39,600 nt of DNA. Source: an uncultured Lachnospiraceae bacterium (lineage in GTDB: Bacteria > Bacillota > Clostridia > Lachnospirales > Lachnospiraceae). The notes below the pieces were generated by a model, which saw nothing but the letters and a program-made list of their open reading frames with translations, was not told the origin of the DNA and did not search any database. Shown one piece after another: positions 15,977 to 24,603 of the stretch; within the stretch, counting starts at the first letter, position 1, and each line of letters opens with the position of its first letter. Where the stretch lies: assembly GCA_947574135.1 (NCBI GenBank), contig CANPIM010000032.1, positions 1 through 39,600 on the forward strand, in the 5' to 3' direction. The translations under genes and the position numbers were made by a program.

Positions 15977-16627
15977 ATGCAGTCATTTTTTGGAAGGCTT
16001 TTGGAAGGCATGAAAAGAATTTTTGGAAAAAAGAAAAAGAGCCAGTCAGAGCAGGCCCGCAGATTTGAGAGTATTCTGGAGGACAATGTATACGCCCATA
16101 TAGAAACCTATCATACGGGGGAATACAAAGAGGCGTTTGAAATGTGGAAGCAAAAAGACTACCGGTCTGCGACAGAGTGGTGTACCGTCATGCTAAAGGA
16201 GATGCCGGAGGACAAGATTTTGTACATTCTCCGGTCTTATTCCTTTCGGCAGATGTCCAACCGGGTAAAGCAGGATCAGGATTTGTCAAAAGCCCTGGAG
16301 CTGGATCCGGACAATATCTGGCTTTTGCGGGCCAGGCTGTGCGGCATTGCCACCAAGAAGAGGTGTCTGCGACATATTGAAGATATCACCCGCCTTATGG
16401 AGCTGGATCCGGAGAATTACGACGAATACCTGGTGCACCGGGCCTATTACTACCATTGGTCGGGAAACGATGCGGCGGCCCGGCAGGATTTGCTCACCGT
16501 AAAGGAGCACCAGGCCGCCTATGCCATGAGTACCGCGGATTTTCGCTGCCTCTATGCCCAGATGATAGAGGGGCAGGAGGAAAGGAGCAGCGGAGAGGAG
16601 CTTGGGAGAGAGTGGTGGAAGGAGTAG
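15977..16627 (+). CDS. Small TPR-type repeat protein
   Basis: This is a 216-residue soluble protein. After a basic N-terminus (KRIFGKKKKSQ, about 13-23) come helix pairs of tetratricopeptide type, such as AFEMWKQKDYRSATEWCTVML, then SKALELDPDNIWLLRARL and RLMELDPENYDEYLVHRAYYYHWSG, where the LELDP-type turns recur every 34-40 residues. Such domains hold protein partners together. Nothing in the sequence names the partner. The basic start could touch membrane or nucleic acid. GGAGG lies 11 bp ahead of the ATG. The gene is divergent from the MarR gene and may share its operator region. Confidence 0.75.
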   Translation: MQSFFGRLLEGMKRIFGKKKKSQSEQARRFESILEDNVYAHIETYHTGEYKEAFEMWKQKDYRSATEWCTVMLKEMPEDKILYILRSYSFRQMSNRVKQDQDLSKALELDPDNIWLLRARLCGIATKKRCLRHIEDITRLMELDPENYDEYLVHRAYYYHWSGNDAAARQDLLTVKEHQAAYAMSTADFRCLYAQMIEGQEERSSGEELGREWWKE

Positions 16628-16630
16628 AGG

Positions 16631-16665
16631 GAGCCGGTCTGGCTGAAACCGGCTCAGGATTTCTT
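16631..16665. terminator. Hairpin between convergent TPR and AGCS genes
   Basis: GAGCCGGT (16631-16638) and ACCGGCTC (16648-16655) form a perfect 8-bp stem with a 9-nt loop, followed on the plus strand by a broken T-run. The stem overlaps the stop codon of the minus-strand symporter. Confidence 0.55.
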
Positions 16666-18060
16666 TCGCCTTTCATAATCCCGCAGGGACCCCACGGCCT
16701 CCCGGGAGAGGGGAAGCAGTATCAGCATATTGAAAATCGTCATAAGTCCCACTCCAATATCCCCTACATCCCACACAAAGGTATAGGCGGCCAGCCCGCC
16801 GATAAAGAGCATAACCAGGGTCACCAGCTTATACCCGGTCTGGGAAACCCAGTTGTCCCCAAAGAGATAGGCCACATTGGGACGGGCATAGAATAAGATG
16901 CCGATAAAGGTAGAGAAGCTGAAAAGCCATAAAATCACGGCAATAAAAATGCCCCCAAAGCCCCCCAGGTGATATTCCATGGCAGTCTGCAAAAGATCCA
17001 TGCCGGCCAGACCCTTGACCAGATCCGCCGGAGCCAGAAGCATAATCATGGCCGTGCAGCTGCAGATAACAATGGTGTCAATAAACACGCCAAAGGCCTG
17101 GAGCAGCCCCTCCTTGGCCGGATGGCTGATCTCTGCAGCGGCCGCCGCACAGGGAGCGGAGCCGGAGCCTGCCTCGTTGGAGAAAAGTCCTCGTTTCACC
17201 CCGTTCATCAGAACGGCCCCAAAGCCGCCGGCCACCACCTGGCGCAGTCCAAAGGCCTCCTGAAAGATCTGCTGGAAAACGCCGGGAAGGAGCCCGATAT
17301 TTTTTACAATGATAAACAGGGTGATGAGAAGGTAAAGGCCGGCCATAATGGGAACCAGCACGTCCAGCACCTTTACAGTGGTATTTTTCCGCAGAACAAT
17401 CACTGCCGCCAGAATCACAAACAGGACGGTGGAGTAGAGAGGCGGAATGGAAAAGGCGTTGTAAAAGGAGGAGGAAACGGAGTTGCTGATAACCTGGCTA
17501 ATGCCGCACCAGCAGATCAGGCCGGACAGGGCAAAGAGAATGGCCAGCACGGATTTGCTTCCCTTTTTGCGAATGCGCTTTTTCACCATAATATAGTGAT
17601 GGATATAGTAAGCAGGGCCCCCGCGGTAGCCGCCGTAGAGAGGGTCCTTTTCCTTATAAATCTGGGCCAGGGTCCCCTCGGCAAAGGCCGTGGAGGAGCC
17701 GATGAGAGCCGTTATCCACATCCAGAACACAGCGCCGGCCCCGCCGGCGGAGATGGCGGCCACCACGCCCACCAGATTTCCCATACCCACCCGGGTGGCG
17801 GTGGAGATAATGAGAGCCTGAACCCCGGAGATGGCATCCTGGCCGGAATCCACCCGTTTCTCCCGGGTCACCCGGAGCATTTCCGGAAAGAGCCGGACGG
17901 GAAGAAAGCGGGTGGCTATGGTAAAGTAAATACCGGCCGGTATGAGCAGCAGCACCAAAAGGGAAAGTCCCAGAGAGCCTCCCCCCGGCAAGGGCAGGAC
18001 AATGAGATCCCCCCATAAAAATCCGTAGACAGCAGAAATGATTTTCATAAGTATTTCCAT
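16654..18060 (-). CDS. Alanine:cation symporter (AGCS family)
   Basis: This is a 468-residue membrane protein with about 10-11 helices. AGCS signatures are clear: GDLIVLPLPGGGSLGLSL near the N-terminus, GVQALIISTATRVGMGNLVGV (the conserved T-R-VGxGN segment), GGPAYYIHHY, and NGVKRGLFSNEAGSGSAPCAAAAA. The family imports alanine or glycine with Na+ or H+. The ATG at 18060 is taken because GAGGGG lies 8 bp ahead; 11 more codons upstream lack such a site. It is divergent from a LysR gene, and its promoter overlaps a T-N11-A inverted repeat, so LysR control is likely. Confidence 0.92.
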   Translation of the reverse strand: MEILMKIISAVYGFLWGDLIVLPLPGGGSLGLSLLVLLLIPAGIYFTIATRFLPVRLFPEMLRVTREKRVDSGQDAISGVQALIISTATRVGMGNLVGVVAAISAGGAGAVFWMWITALIGSSTAFAEGTLAQIYKEKDPLYGGYRGGPAYYIHHYIMVKKRIRKKGSKSVLAILFALSGLICWCGISQVISNSVSSSFYNAFSIPPLYSTVLFVILAAVIVLRKNTTVKVLDVLVPIMAGLYLLITLFIIVKNIGLLPGVFQQIFQEAFGLRQVVAGGFGAVLMNGVKRGLFSNEAGSGSAPCAAAAAEISHPAKEGLLQAFGVFIDTIVICSCTAMIMLLAPADLVKGLAGMDLLQTAMEYHLGGFGGIFIAVILWLFSFSTFIGILFYARPNVAYLFGDNWVSQTGYKLVTLVMLFIGGLAAYTFVWDVGDIGVGLMTIFNMLILLPLSREAVGSLRDYERRKKS

Positions 18061-18104
18061 AAGTAAATCCCCTCTCAAAACAGACCTGTACATCTCTGTT
18101 TTTT

Positions 18105-18133
18105 AGTATATAATAGAAATAACTATTTGTAAA
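18105..18133 (-). promoter_or_regulatory. Promoter of the alanine symporter gene
   Basis: On the minus strand there is TTTACA (18128-18133), a 17-bp spacer and TATACT (18105-18110), 45 bp ahead of the ATG. The -35 sits inside the inverted repeat at 18121-18143. Confidence 0.55.
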
Positions 18134-18143
18134 ATGGATAGTT
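18121..18143. promoter_or_regulatory. LysR-type binding site (T-N11-A inverted repeat)
   Basis: AACTAT (18121-18126) and ATAGTT (18138-18143) are perfect inverted arms 11 bp apart, the classic LysR box. The site covers the symporter -35 and lies about 48 bp from the LysR GTG start. Confidence 0.6.
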
Positions 18144-18190
18144 GTAATAGATAGTATCGAAAAATTAGATGATAGAGAGGAGGAATCTCT

Positions 18191-19063
18191 GTGGATCTGA
18201 AAAATATCCAAACCTTTATTTATGTGGCGGAGCTTGGGAGCTTTACCAAGGCAGGGGAGGCTCTGGGCTACTCCCAATCCACCGTGTCCTTTCAGATCAA
18301 GCAGCTGGAGCAGGAGCTTAATACCCAGCTCTTTGAGCGCATTCGTCATACGGTGGCTCTGACGGAGCGGGGGCGGGAGGCGCTCCAGTATGCCCATCAG
18401 ATAAGCAAGCTTGCCCGGCAGATGGGGGAGGAGGGGGATGCGGAAAAACCGGTCCGGGGGCATGTGCGTCTGGCTATGTCAGACTCTCTGTGCAGCCGTC
18501 TATTGAGGGAGCAGCTTCGGGAATTTTGGGAGAAATATCCGGAAATAACCCTGCAGGTGATTACCACAGGGACAGAGGACATGTTTCGCCTGTTAAACCA
18601 CAACCAGGTGGATTTTGTGTTCACCCTGGACAGCCACATTTACGACACAGAGTACGTGATTGTGCAGGAGGAGAAGGTGGGGATGCATTTTGTGGCGGCA
18701 ACAGGGAATCCCCTGTGTGCGAGAAGGCAGATTTCCCTGGAGGAGCTTTCCGGACAGCCCTTTCTTCTCACGGAAAAGGGAATGAGCTATCGGCGTCTCC
18801 TGGATGAGGGGCTGGCGGCCCGTTCCATAGAGGTGCAGCCCATTCTGGAGGTGGGAAGTACGGATGTGATCTGCCGCCTGGTGGAGCAGGGAAACGGCAT
18901 TTCCTTTCTCCCGGACTACACCACAGAGCAGGCGGCCCGGGAAGGCCGCCTGGTGTATCTGCACACAGAGGATCCAGAGGTAGAGGTGTGGAGACAGATT
19001 CTCTACCACAGAGACAAGTGGGTGTCTCCCCAGATGCAGAAGGTGATATCCTTTTTTTCGTAA
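18191..19063 (+). CDS. LysR-family transcription regulator, likely of the alanine symporter
   Basis: This is a 290-residue protein starting at GTG with GAGGAGG 7 bp upstream. The winged helix is at 1-60 (MDLKNIQTFIYVAELGSFTK, then GYSQSTVSFQIKQLEQELN). The effector domain lies at about 90-285 (VRLAMSDSLCSRLL and similar strands). It is divergent from the AGCS gene with a shared 130-bp control region that holds a LysR box. The arrangement fits a dedicated regulator whose ligand may be the amino acid carried. It is convergent with murF (17 bp between stops). Confidence 0.9.
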   Translation: MDLKNIQTFIYVAELGSFTKAGEALGYSQSTVSFQIKQLEQELNTQLFERIRHTVALTERGREALQYAHQISKLARQMGEEGDAEKPVRGHVRLAMSDSLCSRLLREQLREFWEKYPEITLQVITTGTEDMFRLLNHNQVDFVFTLDSHIYDTEYVIVQEEKVGMHFVAATGNPLCARRQISLEELSGQPFLLTEKGMSYRRLLDEGLAARSIEVQPILEVGSTDVICRLVEQGNGISFLPDYTTEQAAREGRLVYLHTEDPEVEVWRQILYHRDKWVSPQMQKVISFFS

Positions 19064-19080
19064 AGAAAAATCCCCCAGCA

Positions 19081-20451
19081 TTAGGCCTTTAGGGCCTGTA
19101 CAATCTCCTCAAAATGCATAAAATGGGAGGCCTTAATGAGAATGGAATCTCCCTTGGTGAGGAGCACGGGAAGAGCGGCGATAAGCTCCTCCTTGGAGGG
19201 AAACCAGCGCACGGCCTGGGTGGGATTTTTCGCCCGCACCCCCCGCTCTATTTCCCGGGACAGCTCCCCGGCCAGGAGGAGCACATCAATATGGGCATCC
19301 GCCACATGACAGCCCACATTGTAGTGGAGAAGGCGTTCGTTGGTTCCCAACTCTCCCATGTCTCCCAGAATGGCCACCTTTCGTCCCAGGGCATGGGACA
19401 AGACATCCAGGGAGGCACACATGGACACGGGATTGGCATTGTAGCAGTCGTCCAGCAGAGTCCACCTGTCCGTGTGGATGAGATGATTCCGTCCACTGAC
19501 AGGAGTGAGGCTTTGGATGCCCGCCTGAATCTCCTCCCAGGTAAGCCCCAGGGTCAGTCCCACGGCGGCTCCGGCCAGGGCGTTATACACCATATGGATG
19601 CCGGGAATGGGGATGGTCACCTCTGTGGACTGGGATCCGAACACCAGTTTGCATTTTATTCCGTCAAGTCCCAGGTTTTCAATATCCGTGGCATAAAGGT
19701 CCCGATCCTCACTCAGACCGAAAAAGGTGGGGGCAGGCACCCGGCTCTCCCCCAGGGTGATAAGCTTGTCATCATCCCCGTTGGCAATCACCTTGGCTCC
19801 GGGCTGGGCAAAGTCGAACATCTCCGTCTTGGCCCTCAGGATCCCGTCCCGATCCTTTAAGCATTCCAGATGACAGAGACCGATATTGGTAAACACACAG
19901 ATGTTGGGCCGGGCCATTTTGCTCAGGCGGTGCATTTCCCCAAAATCACTGATGCCCATTTCCACCACCGCCGCCTCATGGGTATCCTGAATCTGCAAAA
20001 GAGTCAGGGGCAGGCCGATCTCGTTGTTTAAGTTTCCCTGGGTTTTCAGGGTGGAAAACCGCTGGGAGAGCACGGCGGCAATCATTTCCTTGGTGCTGGT
20101 CTTTCCCACGCTGCCTGTAATGCCCACAAGGGGAATGGTCAGAGTGCTGCGGTAATACTCTGCAATATCCTTCAGAGCCTGAAGCGTGGAGGGAACCACA
20201 ATGCAGGGACCTGTGGGGTGATCCGGCAGCTCCTCACAGACGCAGCAAACCGCTCCCTTGGCAAAGACCGAGGGAATATAGCTGTGGCCGTCCACCCGTT
20301 CCCCGCGGACAGCGAAAAATAAAAATCCAGGCTCCACCCTTCGGCTGTCCTGGACAGCCCCGGTGATCAGGGTCTGGCGTTGATCCTCCGGGCCCGTATA
20401 GGTGCCGCCGCAGGCCAAAGCGATTTTTTCCAGGGTCATGTGTTTCATCAT
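19081..20451 (-). CDS. murF: UDP-N-acetylmuramoyl-tripeptide--D-alanyl-D-alanine ligase
   Basis: This is a 456-residue Mur ligase of normal length. The ATP loop is GITGSVGKTST (110-120). Other family marks are the N-terminal DSRRVEPGFLFFAVRGERVDGH block (uracil-binding domain), TQGNLNNEIGLPLTLL, the EMGISDFGEM segment, and LLDDCYNANPVSM. It adds D-Ala-D-Ala to UDP-MurNAc-tripeptide in the cytoplasm, the last soluble step of peptidoglycan monomer synthesis. It lies 18 bp after ddl, which makes its dipeptide substrate, and is the last gene of a malQ-plsC-ddl-murF run. AAAGGAG stands 9 bp before the first of two ATGs. Confidence 0.95.
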   Translation of the reverse strand: MMKHMTLEKIALACGGTYTGPEDQRQTLITGAVQDSRRVEPGFLFFAVRGERVDGHSYIPSVFAKGAVCCVCEELPDHPTGPCIVVPSTLQALKDIAEYYRSTLTIPLVGITGSVGKTSTKEMIAAVLSQRFSTLKTQGNLNNEIGLPLTLLQIQDTHEAAVVEMGISDFGEMHRLSKMARPNICVFTNIGLCHLECLKDRDGILRAKTEMFDFAQPGAKVIANGDDDKLITLGESRVPAPTFFGLSEDRDLYATDIENLGLDGIKCKLVFGSQSTEVTIPIPGIHMVYNALAGAAVGLTLGLTWEEIQAGIQSLTPVSGRNHLIHTDRWTLLDDCYNANPVSMCASLDVLSHALGRKVAILGDMGELGTNERLLHYNVGCHVADAHIDVLLLAGELSREIERGVRAKNPTQAVRWFPSKEELIAALPVLLTKGDSILIKASHFMHFEEIVQALKA

Positions 20452-20469
20452 AAAGGCCAGCTCCTTTCC

Positions 20470-21537
20470 TTATGCGTATTTCTTCAGGGATACCTCAATG
20501 ATTTTCAGGCATAAATCCTCAAAGCTCCAGCCTATGACAGCGGCCTCCTGGGGCAAAAGGCTGGTGGGGGTCATACCGGGCAGGGTGTTGACCTCCAGAC
20601 AGTAGAGAGACTGATCCTTCTGGCTCATCATGAAATCCATGCGGGCATAGGATTTCATGTCCATAATATCGAACACCTGTTCTGCGTAATGCTGTATCTT
20701 TCGGGAGATCTCCTCCGGCAGATCCGCGGGACAGGTCTCCACCGTGCTGCCGGCCTGGTATTTATTCTTGTAATCGTAAAAGCCCACCAGGGGAGCGATC
20801 TCAATGACAGGCAGGGCCTTGCCGTCAATGACGCTGACGGAAAATTCCCGGCCGGTGATAAACTGCTCCACAATCACATCATCTCCAAAGGAAAAGGCAT
20901 CAGAAAGAGCAGCGGAAAGCTCCCCCGGGGTATCCACCCGGTAGGCGCCCACGCTGGAGCCTCCGCAGACGGTTTTTACCATACAGGGATAAGAGATTTC
21001 CTTTTCTTTTGGAAGTTCTCCCTTTTTCAAAACCATTCCCTGTGGAGTGGGAACTCCGTGCTTTTCAAAGAACTGCTTGGAAATTCCCTTATTCATGGCC
21101 AGAGCGCTGCTCAGATAATCGGTTCCCGTATAACGGATGCCCATGAGATCAAAGGTGGCCTGGATACGTCCGTCCTCCCCGCCGGCTCCGTGGAGAGCCA
21201 GAAATACCATATCGGCCAGGTTGCACAGATCCAGCACGTGGGGGCCGAAAACGCTTTTCCCTCCGTCCCTGCGCATGGCCTTCACCTGCTCCAGATCCGG
21301 ATGGGCTTCCGATACCCCCTGAATGTCCTGAGCCCAGTCAATATCAGCCGTAAATAAGCTTTCCAGGGAAGCGACCGGGGCCTCATAGCCCAGGTACACG
21401 TCCAGCAAAATGGCGGAAAGACCCTTTTTTTTCAGGGCAGCATATACCTGGCTTCCCGTGCTTAGGGATACGTCCCGCTCTGTGCTGATGCCTCCGGCCA
21501 GAACTACAATTTTCATAGAATCCTTCAGATTTTTCAC
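20470..21537 (-). CDS. ddl: D-alanine--D-alanine ligase
   Basis: This is a 355-residue ATP-grasp ligase. It has VVLAGGISTERDVSLSTGSQ at the N-terminus, LALHGAGGEDGRIQ (about 113-126), the ATP-grasp lysine in YPCMVKTVCGGSSVGAYRV, and the metal-binding end LEVNTLPGMTPTSLLPQEA. It joins two D-Ala with ATP for murF. The start is taken as GTG at 21537, because GGAGG is 5 bp upstream. The ATG 7 codons inside (21516) would give the more usual MKIVVLAGG start and cannot be excluded. The insert after GVVTP-like blocks and the long loop around residues 70-95 make it slightly longer than E. coli DdlB. Confidence 0.95.
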   Translation of the reverse strand: MKNLKDSMKIVVLAGGISTERDVSLSTGSQVYAALKKKGLSAILLDVYLGYEAPVASLESLFTADIDWAQDIQGVSEAHPDLEQVKAMRRDGGKSVFGPHVLDLCNLADMVFLALHGAGGEDGRIQATFDLMGIRYTGTDYLSSALAMNKGISKQFFEKHGVPTPQGMVLKKGELPKEKEISYPCMVKTVCGGSSVGAYRVDTPGELSAALSDAFSFGDDVIVEQFITGREFSVSVIDGKALPVIEIAPLVGFYDYKNKYQAGSTVETCPADLPEEISRKIQHYAEQVFDIMDMKSYARMDFMMSQKDQSLYCLEVNTLPGMTPTSLLPQEAAVIGWSFEDLCLKIIEVSLKKYA

Positions 21538-21600
21538 AATTTCCTCCTCACAAAACAGACGGCCCGGATCCGTCGCCGGGCAGCCCTAAGCCCCGCTCCC

Positions 21601-22332
21601 TCAGAGGAGGGAGGCATTTTTATCCAGCATTTCCTGAATTTTCTGCTGTGTATAGGCTCCAAGGAACTTTCGCTCCTCCTTTGGAAGCTCCTTGGGATAA
21701 ATGGGCGTCCCATATTCCAGAATCACATGGCAGGGACGGATAAAGGGAAGATGATTCTCAAAAATCTCCGCCGAGTTGGTAATGGCCATGGGAATAATGG
21801 GGCAGCCGGTTTTTTCAGCCATTTTCATGCTGCCCTCCTTAAAGGGAAGCATTTCATCTGTGCGGTTGCGGGTACCCTCCGGGAAAATGCAGATGGAAAT
21901 TCCATTTTTAATATATTCAATTCCCTGTAAAATGGTTTTTAATCCGGCCTTCATATTTTCCCGGTCCAAAAAAATGCAGTACAGGGCCTTCATCCAGTCC
22001 CGGAGCAGCCAGTAGCGAAGCATCTCCACCTTGGCCACATAGCCGGTGAGCCCGGGGCAGCGGGAGTAGGTGAGCAGAATATCAAAATAGCTGCGATGGT
22101 TGCCCACATAGAGCACAGCCTGGTCCCTGGGGACATTTTCTTCCCCGATCACCGTGGTCTTAACCCCGGTGATCCAGAGAATCAGCTTAAAGGCTCCCTG
22201 GACCATGCGCAGGCAGCTATAATCCTTGGCCCGCTTGTTAAACTTCCCAATGACCCATTCCACCAGAAGCACCGGGATGCCCAGGATCAAATAGGAGAGT
22301 ACTGTAATCACCACCAATAGAAAACGTATCAT
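21601..22332 (-). CDS. plsC: 1-acyl-sn-glycerol-3-phosphate acyltransferase
   Basis: This is a 243-residue protein with an N-terminal membrane helix (about 4-27) and the acyltransferase motifs in order: NHRSYFD (H79 and D84 of the HX4D active site), a basic block near 120-125, and FPEGTRNR (150-157). It makes phosphatidic acid from lysophosphatidate at the membrane. It lies between malQ (13 bp) and ddl (63 bp). The gap to ddl holds a 6-bp GC stem (GCCCGG and CCGGGC, about 21561-21583) without a T-run, so it is more likely a processing or stability hairpin than a terminator. Confidence 0.92.
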   Translation of the reverse strand: MIRFLLVVITVLSYLILGIPVLLVEWVIGKFNKRAKDYSCLRMVQGAFKLILWITGVKTTVIGEENVPRDQAVLYVGNHRSYFDILLTYSRCPGLTGYVAKVEMLRYWLLRDWMKALYCIFLDRENMKAGLKTILQGIEYIKNGISICIFPEGTRNRTDEMLPFKEGSMKMAEKTGCPIIPMAITNSAEIFENHLPFIRPCHVILEYGTPIYPKELPKEERKFLGAYTQQKIQEMLDKNASLL

Positions 22333-22345
22333 TTGTTCACCGCCT

Positions 22346-23863
22346 TTATCTGCCGAAGAGGCGTGTCATTTGCTTTAGGCTCTCAGCCAGCTCCCGCTTC
22401 AAAACTCCCTCCTCATAGCGCCAGGCCCAGTTGCCGTTGGCCGTGCCGGGAACATTCATGCGAGCCTCACTGCCAAGCTTAAGCACATCCTGGAGAGGGA
22501 ATACCGCGTATTTTGCAATGGTACCCAGACAGATACGCATAAAATCCCAGCTGATGCTGGAGCCGTCCGTATTCATATAGCGGCGCACCTTATCCCGGGA
22601 AAATTCCGAGGCATGGGCGTACCAGCCGGCAGTGGTATCATTGTCATGAGTGCCTGTGTAGCAGATGCAGTTGCGGGTGTCAAACTGATGGGGCAGAAAG
22701 GTGCTCTCATCTCCGTCATAGGCAAACTGGAGCACTCGCATGCCGGGGAACCGGAAGGTATCCCGAAGCTTTTCCACCTCCGGCGTGATAATGCCCAGAT
22801 CCTCCGCAAAGAGAGGCAGCTCTCCCCCCAGAGCCTCCCGCACCGCCTCAAAGAGCTTTTCTCCCGGGGCCCGGCGCCAGGTACCGCCAATGGCATTGGG
22901 CGCGTCAGCCGGCACGGCCCAGTAGGCCTCAAAGCCCCGGAAATGATCAAGCCGAAGGTAATCCACCTGATCCAGCTGATTTTGAATGCGGGAAATCCAC
23001 CACCGGAAGCCGTCGGCCTCGTGGGCCTTCCAGTCATAGAGGGGATTCCCCCACAGCTGTCCCTGGGTGCAGAAATAATCCGGGGGAACGCCGGCCACCT
23101 CCGTGGGAAAGCCCTTCTCATCCAGCTTAAACATTTTCTTGTTGCCCCATACATCCGCGCTGTCCAGAGCCACAAAAATGGGCATATCGCCGATAATGGC
23201 AATCTGCCGCTCATTGGCATAGGCCTTGAGAGCATACCACTGGGTATAGAATTCATACTGTAAAAATTTGTAAAAATCAATCTCTTTTTTCAGCTTCTTG
23301 CTCCAAAACAGCAGATCCTCCGGGGCGGGATCCCGCAGGGAAGCCTCCCAATCCATCCAGCTCTTCCCCTCATGAAAATCCTTGCCTGCCATAAACAGAC
23401 AATACTGATCAAGCCAGAAGGCATTGGCCCTGCAGAAGGAATCAAACTCCTCCAAAAGATTTTTGTCAGCCGTGTGGAGAAACTGATCATAGGCCTTGTC
23501 ATAAAGCCCGGTTTTATACTGGGTGACAGCGGTAAAATCCACCTGATTTTTGGGAAATGCCGGAATGGGATGCAGATCCCGTTCCTCCAGCAGCCGTTGC
23601 TTCACCAAAAGCTCCGGACTGATCATCAGGGCATTGCCGGCAAAGACCGAATATCCCTGATAGGGAGAATTGCCAAGGGTGGTAGGCCCTAAAGGCAACA
23701 CCTGCCACAGATGCTGTCCTGCGGCATGAAGAAAGTCAACAAAATCATAGGCGCCCTTTCCCAAATCCCCAATGCCATAGGGGGAGGGAAAAGAGGTGGG
23801 ATGCACCAGAATACCACTGTAGCGGTAATTGGTGTGATCATCGGCAGAAGTCTTAAAATGCAT
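22346..23863 (-). CDS. malQ: 4-alpha-glucanotransferase (amylomaltase), GH77
   Basis: This is a 505-residue enzyme, normal for bacterial MalQ. GH77 marks are SPYGIGDLGKGAYDFVDF (about 27-44), the nucleophile D306 in YLRLDHFRGFE, the acid/base E354 in LFAEDLGIITPEV, and THDNDT (405-410) with the transition-state Asp. It moves glucan segments between maltodextrins in the cytoplasm. The ATG at 23863 has GAGAGGA upstream; a TTG 6 codons earlier is weaker. It heads a minus-strand run with plsC, ddl and murF, an unusual partnership with wall synthesis genes. A consensus-like promoter lies at 23973-24001. The region between holds G/T-rich inverted fragments (GTTAACGGG) that could bind a LacI-type regulator, unproven. 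Confidence 0.95.
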   Translation of the reverse strand: MHFKTSADDHTNYRYSGILVHPTSFPSPYGIGDLGKGAYDFVDFLHAAGQHLWQVLPLGPTTLGNSPYQGYSVFAGNALMISPELLVKQRLLEERDLHPIPAFPKNQVDFTAVTQYKTGLYDKAYDQFLHTADKNLLEEFDSFCRANAFWLDQYCLFMAGKDFHEGKSWMDWEASLRDPAPEDLLFWSKKLKKEIDFYKFLQYEFYTQWYALKAYANERQIAIIGDMPIFVALDSADVWGNKKMFKLDEKGFPTEVAGVPPDYFCTQGQLWGNPLYDWKAHEADGFRWWISRIQNQLDQVDYLRLDHFRGFEAYWAVPADAPNAIGGTWRRAPGEKLFEAVREALGGELPLFAEDLGIITPEVEKLRDTFRFPGMRVLQFAYDGDESTFLPHQFDTRNCICYTGTHDNDTTAGWYAHASEFSRDKVRRYMNTDGSSISWDFMRICLGTIAKYAVFPLQDVLKLGSEARMNVPGTANGNWAWRYEEGVLKRELAESLKQMTRLFGR

Positions 23864-23972
23864 AGCTGGGATTCCTCTCAAACAAAGTGTTCAACAACAG
23901 GAGACCGGGCCCTGAAAAGGGAAGGTTAGCTATATAGGACCTGGTCGGGTTAACGGGTACACATATACTAAC

Positions 23973-24001
23973 ATTATAATCAACATGTTATGAAAAAACA
24001 A
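23973..24001 (-). promoter_or_regulatory. Promoter of the malQ-plsC-ddl-murF run
   Basis: On the minus strand: TTGTTT (23996-24001), a 17-bp spacer, and a perfect TATAAT (23973-23978). The leader to the malQ ATG is about 100 bp. Confidence 0.55.
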
Positions 24002-24078
24002 GGATATTGGAAGCTTTTTAGCCATAAGTATAGTAGAGAAGGTGCTTATTAGACGTTGGAAAGGGGAGGCCCCTAATT

Positions 24079-24480
24079 ATGAAACGAAATCTTTTCTTAC
24101 TAGCCATTATCGTACTGTTTTTAACCGCCTGCCAGCTACAAACTGACAGTCAAAAGAAAATACAGGATCTGGAATTCCTGGTAGTAGAAGAAGGGAAGGT
24201 TCCGGAGAAGCTTTCCCAGGTCCTGGAGGAAAAAAAGAAGGAACCCTTTAAGCTTACCTTCCAGGATCAGGGCAATCTCTACCTGTGCGCCGGATACGGG
24301 GAGCAGCCCACAGGGGGCTACAGCATTGCGGTGGAGGAGCTGTACCTGACAGAAAATGCCATTTATTTTGACGTAACCCTTATGGGTCCTTCCAAGGGGG
24401 AAGCCCTGGCGGAGACGCCCTCCTACCCTTACATTGTGGTCATGACAGAGGATCTGGAGCTCCCGGTAATATTTCAGTAG
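24079..24480 (+). CDS. Small lipoprotein with PrcB_C-type domain
   Basis: This is a 133-residue protein. The N-terminus is a lipoprotein signal (MKRNLFLLAIIVLFLTAC) with lipid cysteine C18 in the LTAC box. The C-terminal part shows the PrcB_C pattern: a strand followed by GYGEQPTGGYSIAVEELYL and then a Pro-containing final strand with MTEDLELPV. The domain was named from the Treponema dentilisin complex, where PrcB helps protease stability. In Firmicutes it is common on surface lipoproteins of unknown role. GGGGAGG precedes the ATG. A plausible promoter (TTGGAA, 16 bp, TATAGT at 24029-24034) lies upstream. Confidence 0.72.
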   Translation: MKRNLFLLAIIVLFLTACQLQTDSQKKIQDLEFLVVEEGKVPEKLSQVLEEKKKEPFKLTFQDQGNLYLCAGYGEQPTGGYSIAVEELYLTENAIYFDVTLMGPSKGEALAETPSYPYIVVMTEDLELPVIFQ

Positions 24481-24487
24481 GACGCCC

Positions 24488-24516
24488 GTATAAAATAGGA
24501 AAGGCCCGCATATAGT
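24488..24516 (+). promoter_or_regulatory. Candidate mother-cell (sigma-E-like) promoter
   Basis: GTATAAA (24488-24494), a 14-bp spacer and CATATAGT (24509-24516) resemble the sigma-E consensus (-35 GNATANNT-like, -10 CATACAAT), 88 bp ahead of the SPOCS/LysM gene. The match is partial. Confidence 0.35.
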
Positions 24517-24603
24517 GGTAAAAACAGAAGGCCCTTTTCTGTCGGGAATGTTTGGAGAGACGGCCCCAGAAGGGGGGAAATGGAATCTTGAGGAGGTAAA
24601 CAG

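Noticed and set aside
16969-18018. 349-codon open frame on the plus strand
   Set aside because: It lies entirely opposite the alanine symporter gene, whose AGCS motifs are clear. The shadow translation is Gly/His/Gln-rich with no domain and no ribosome site.
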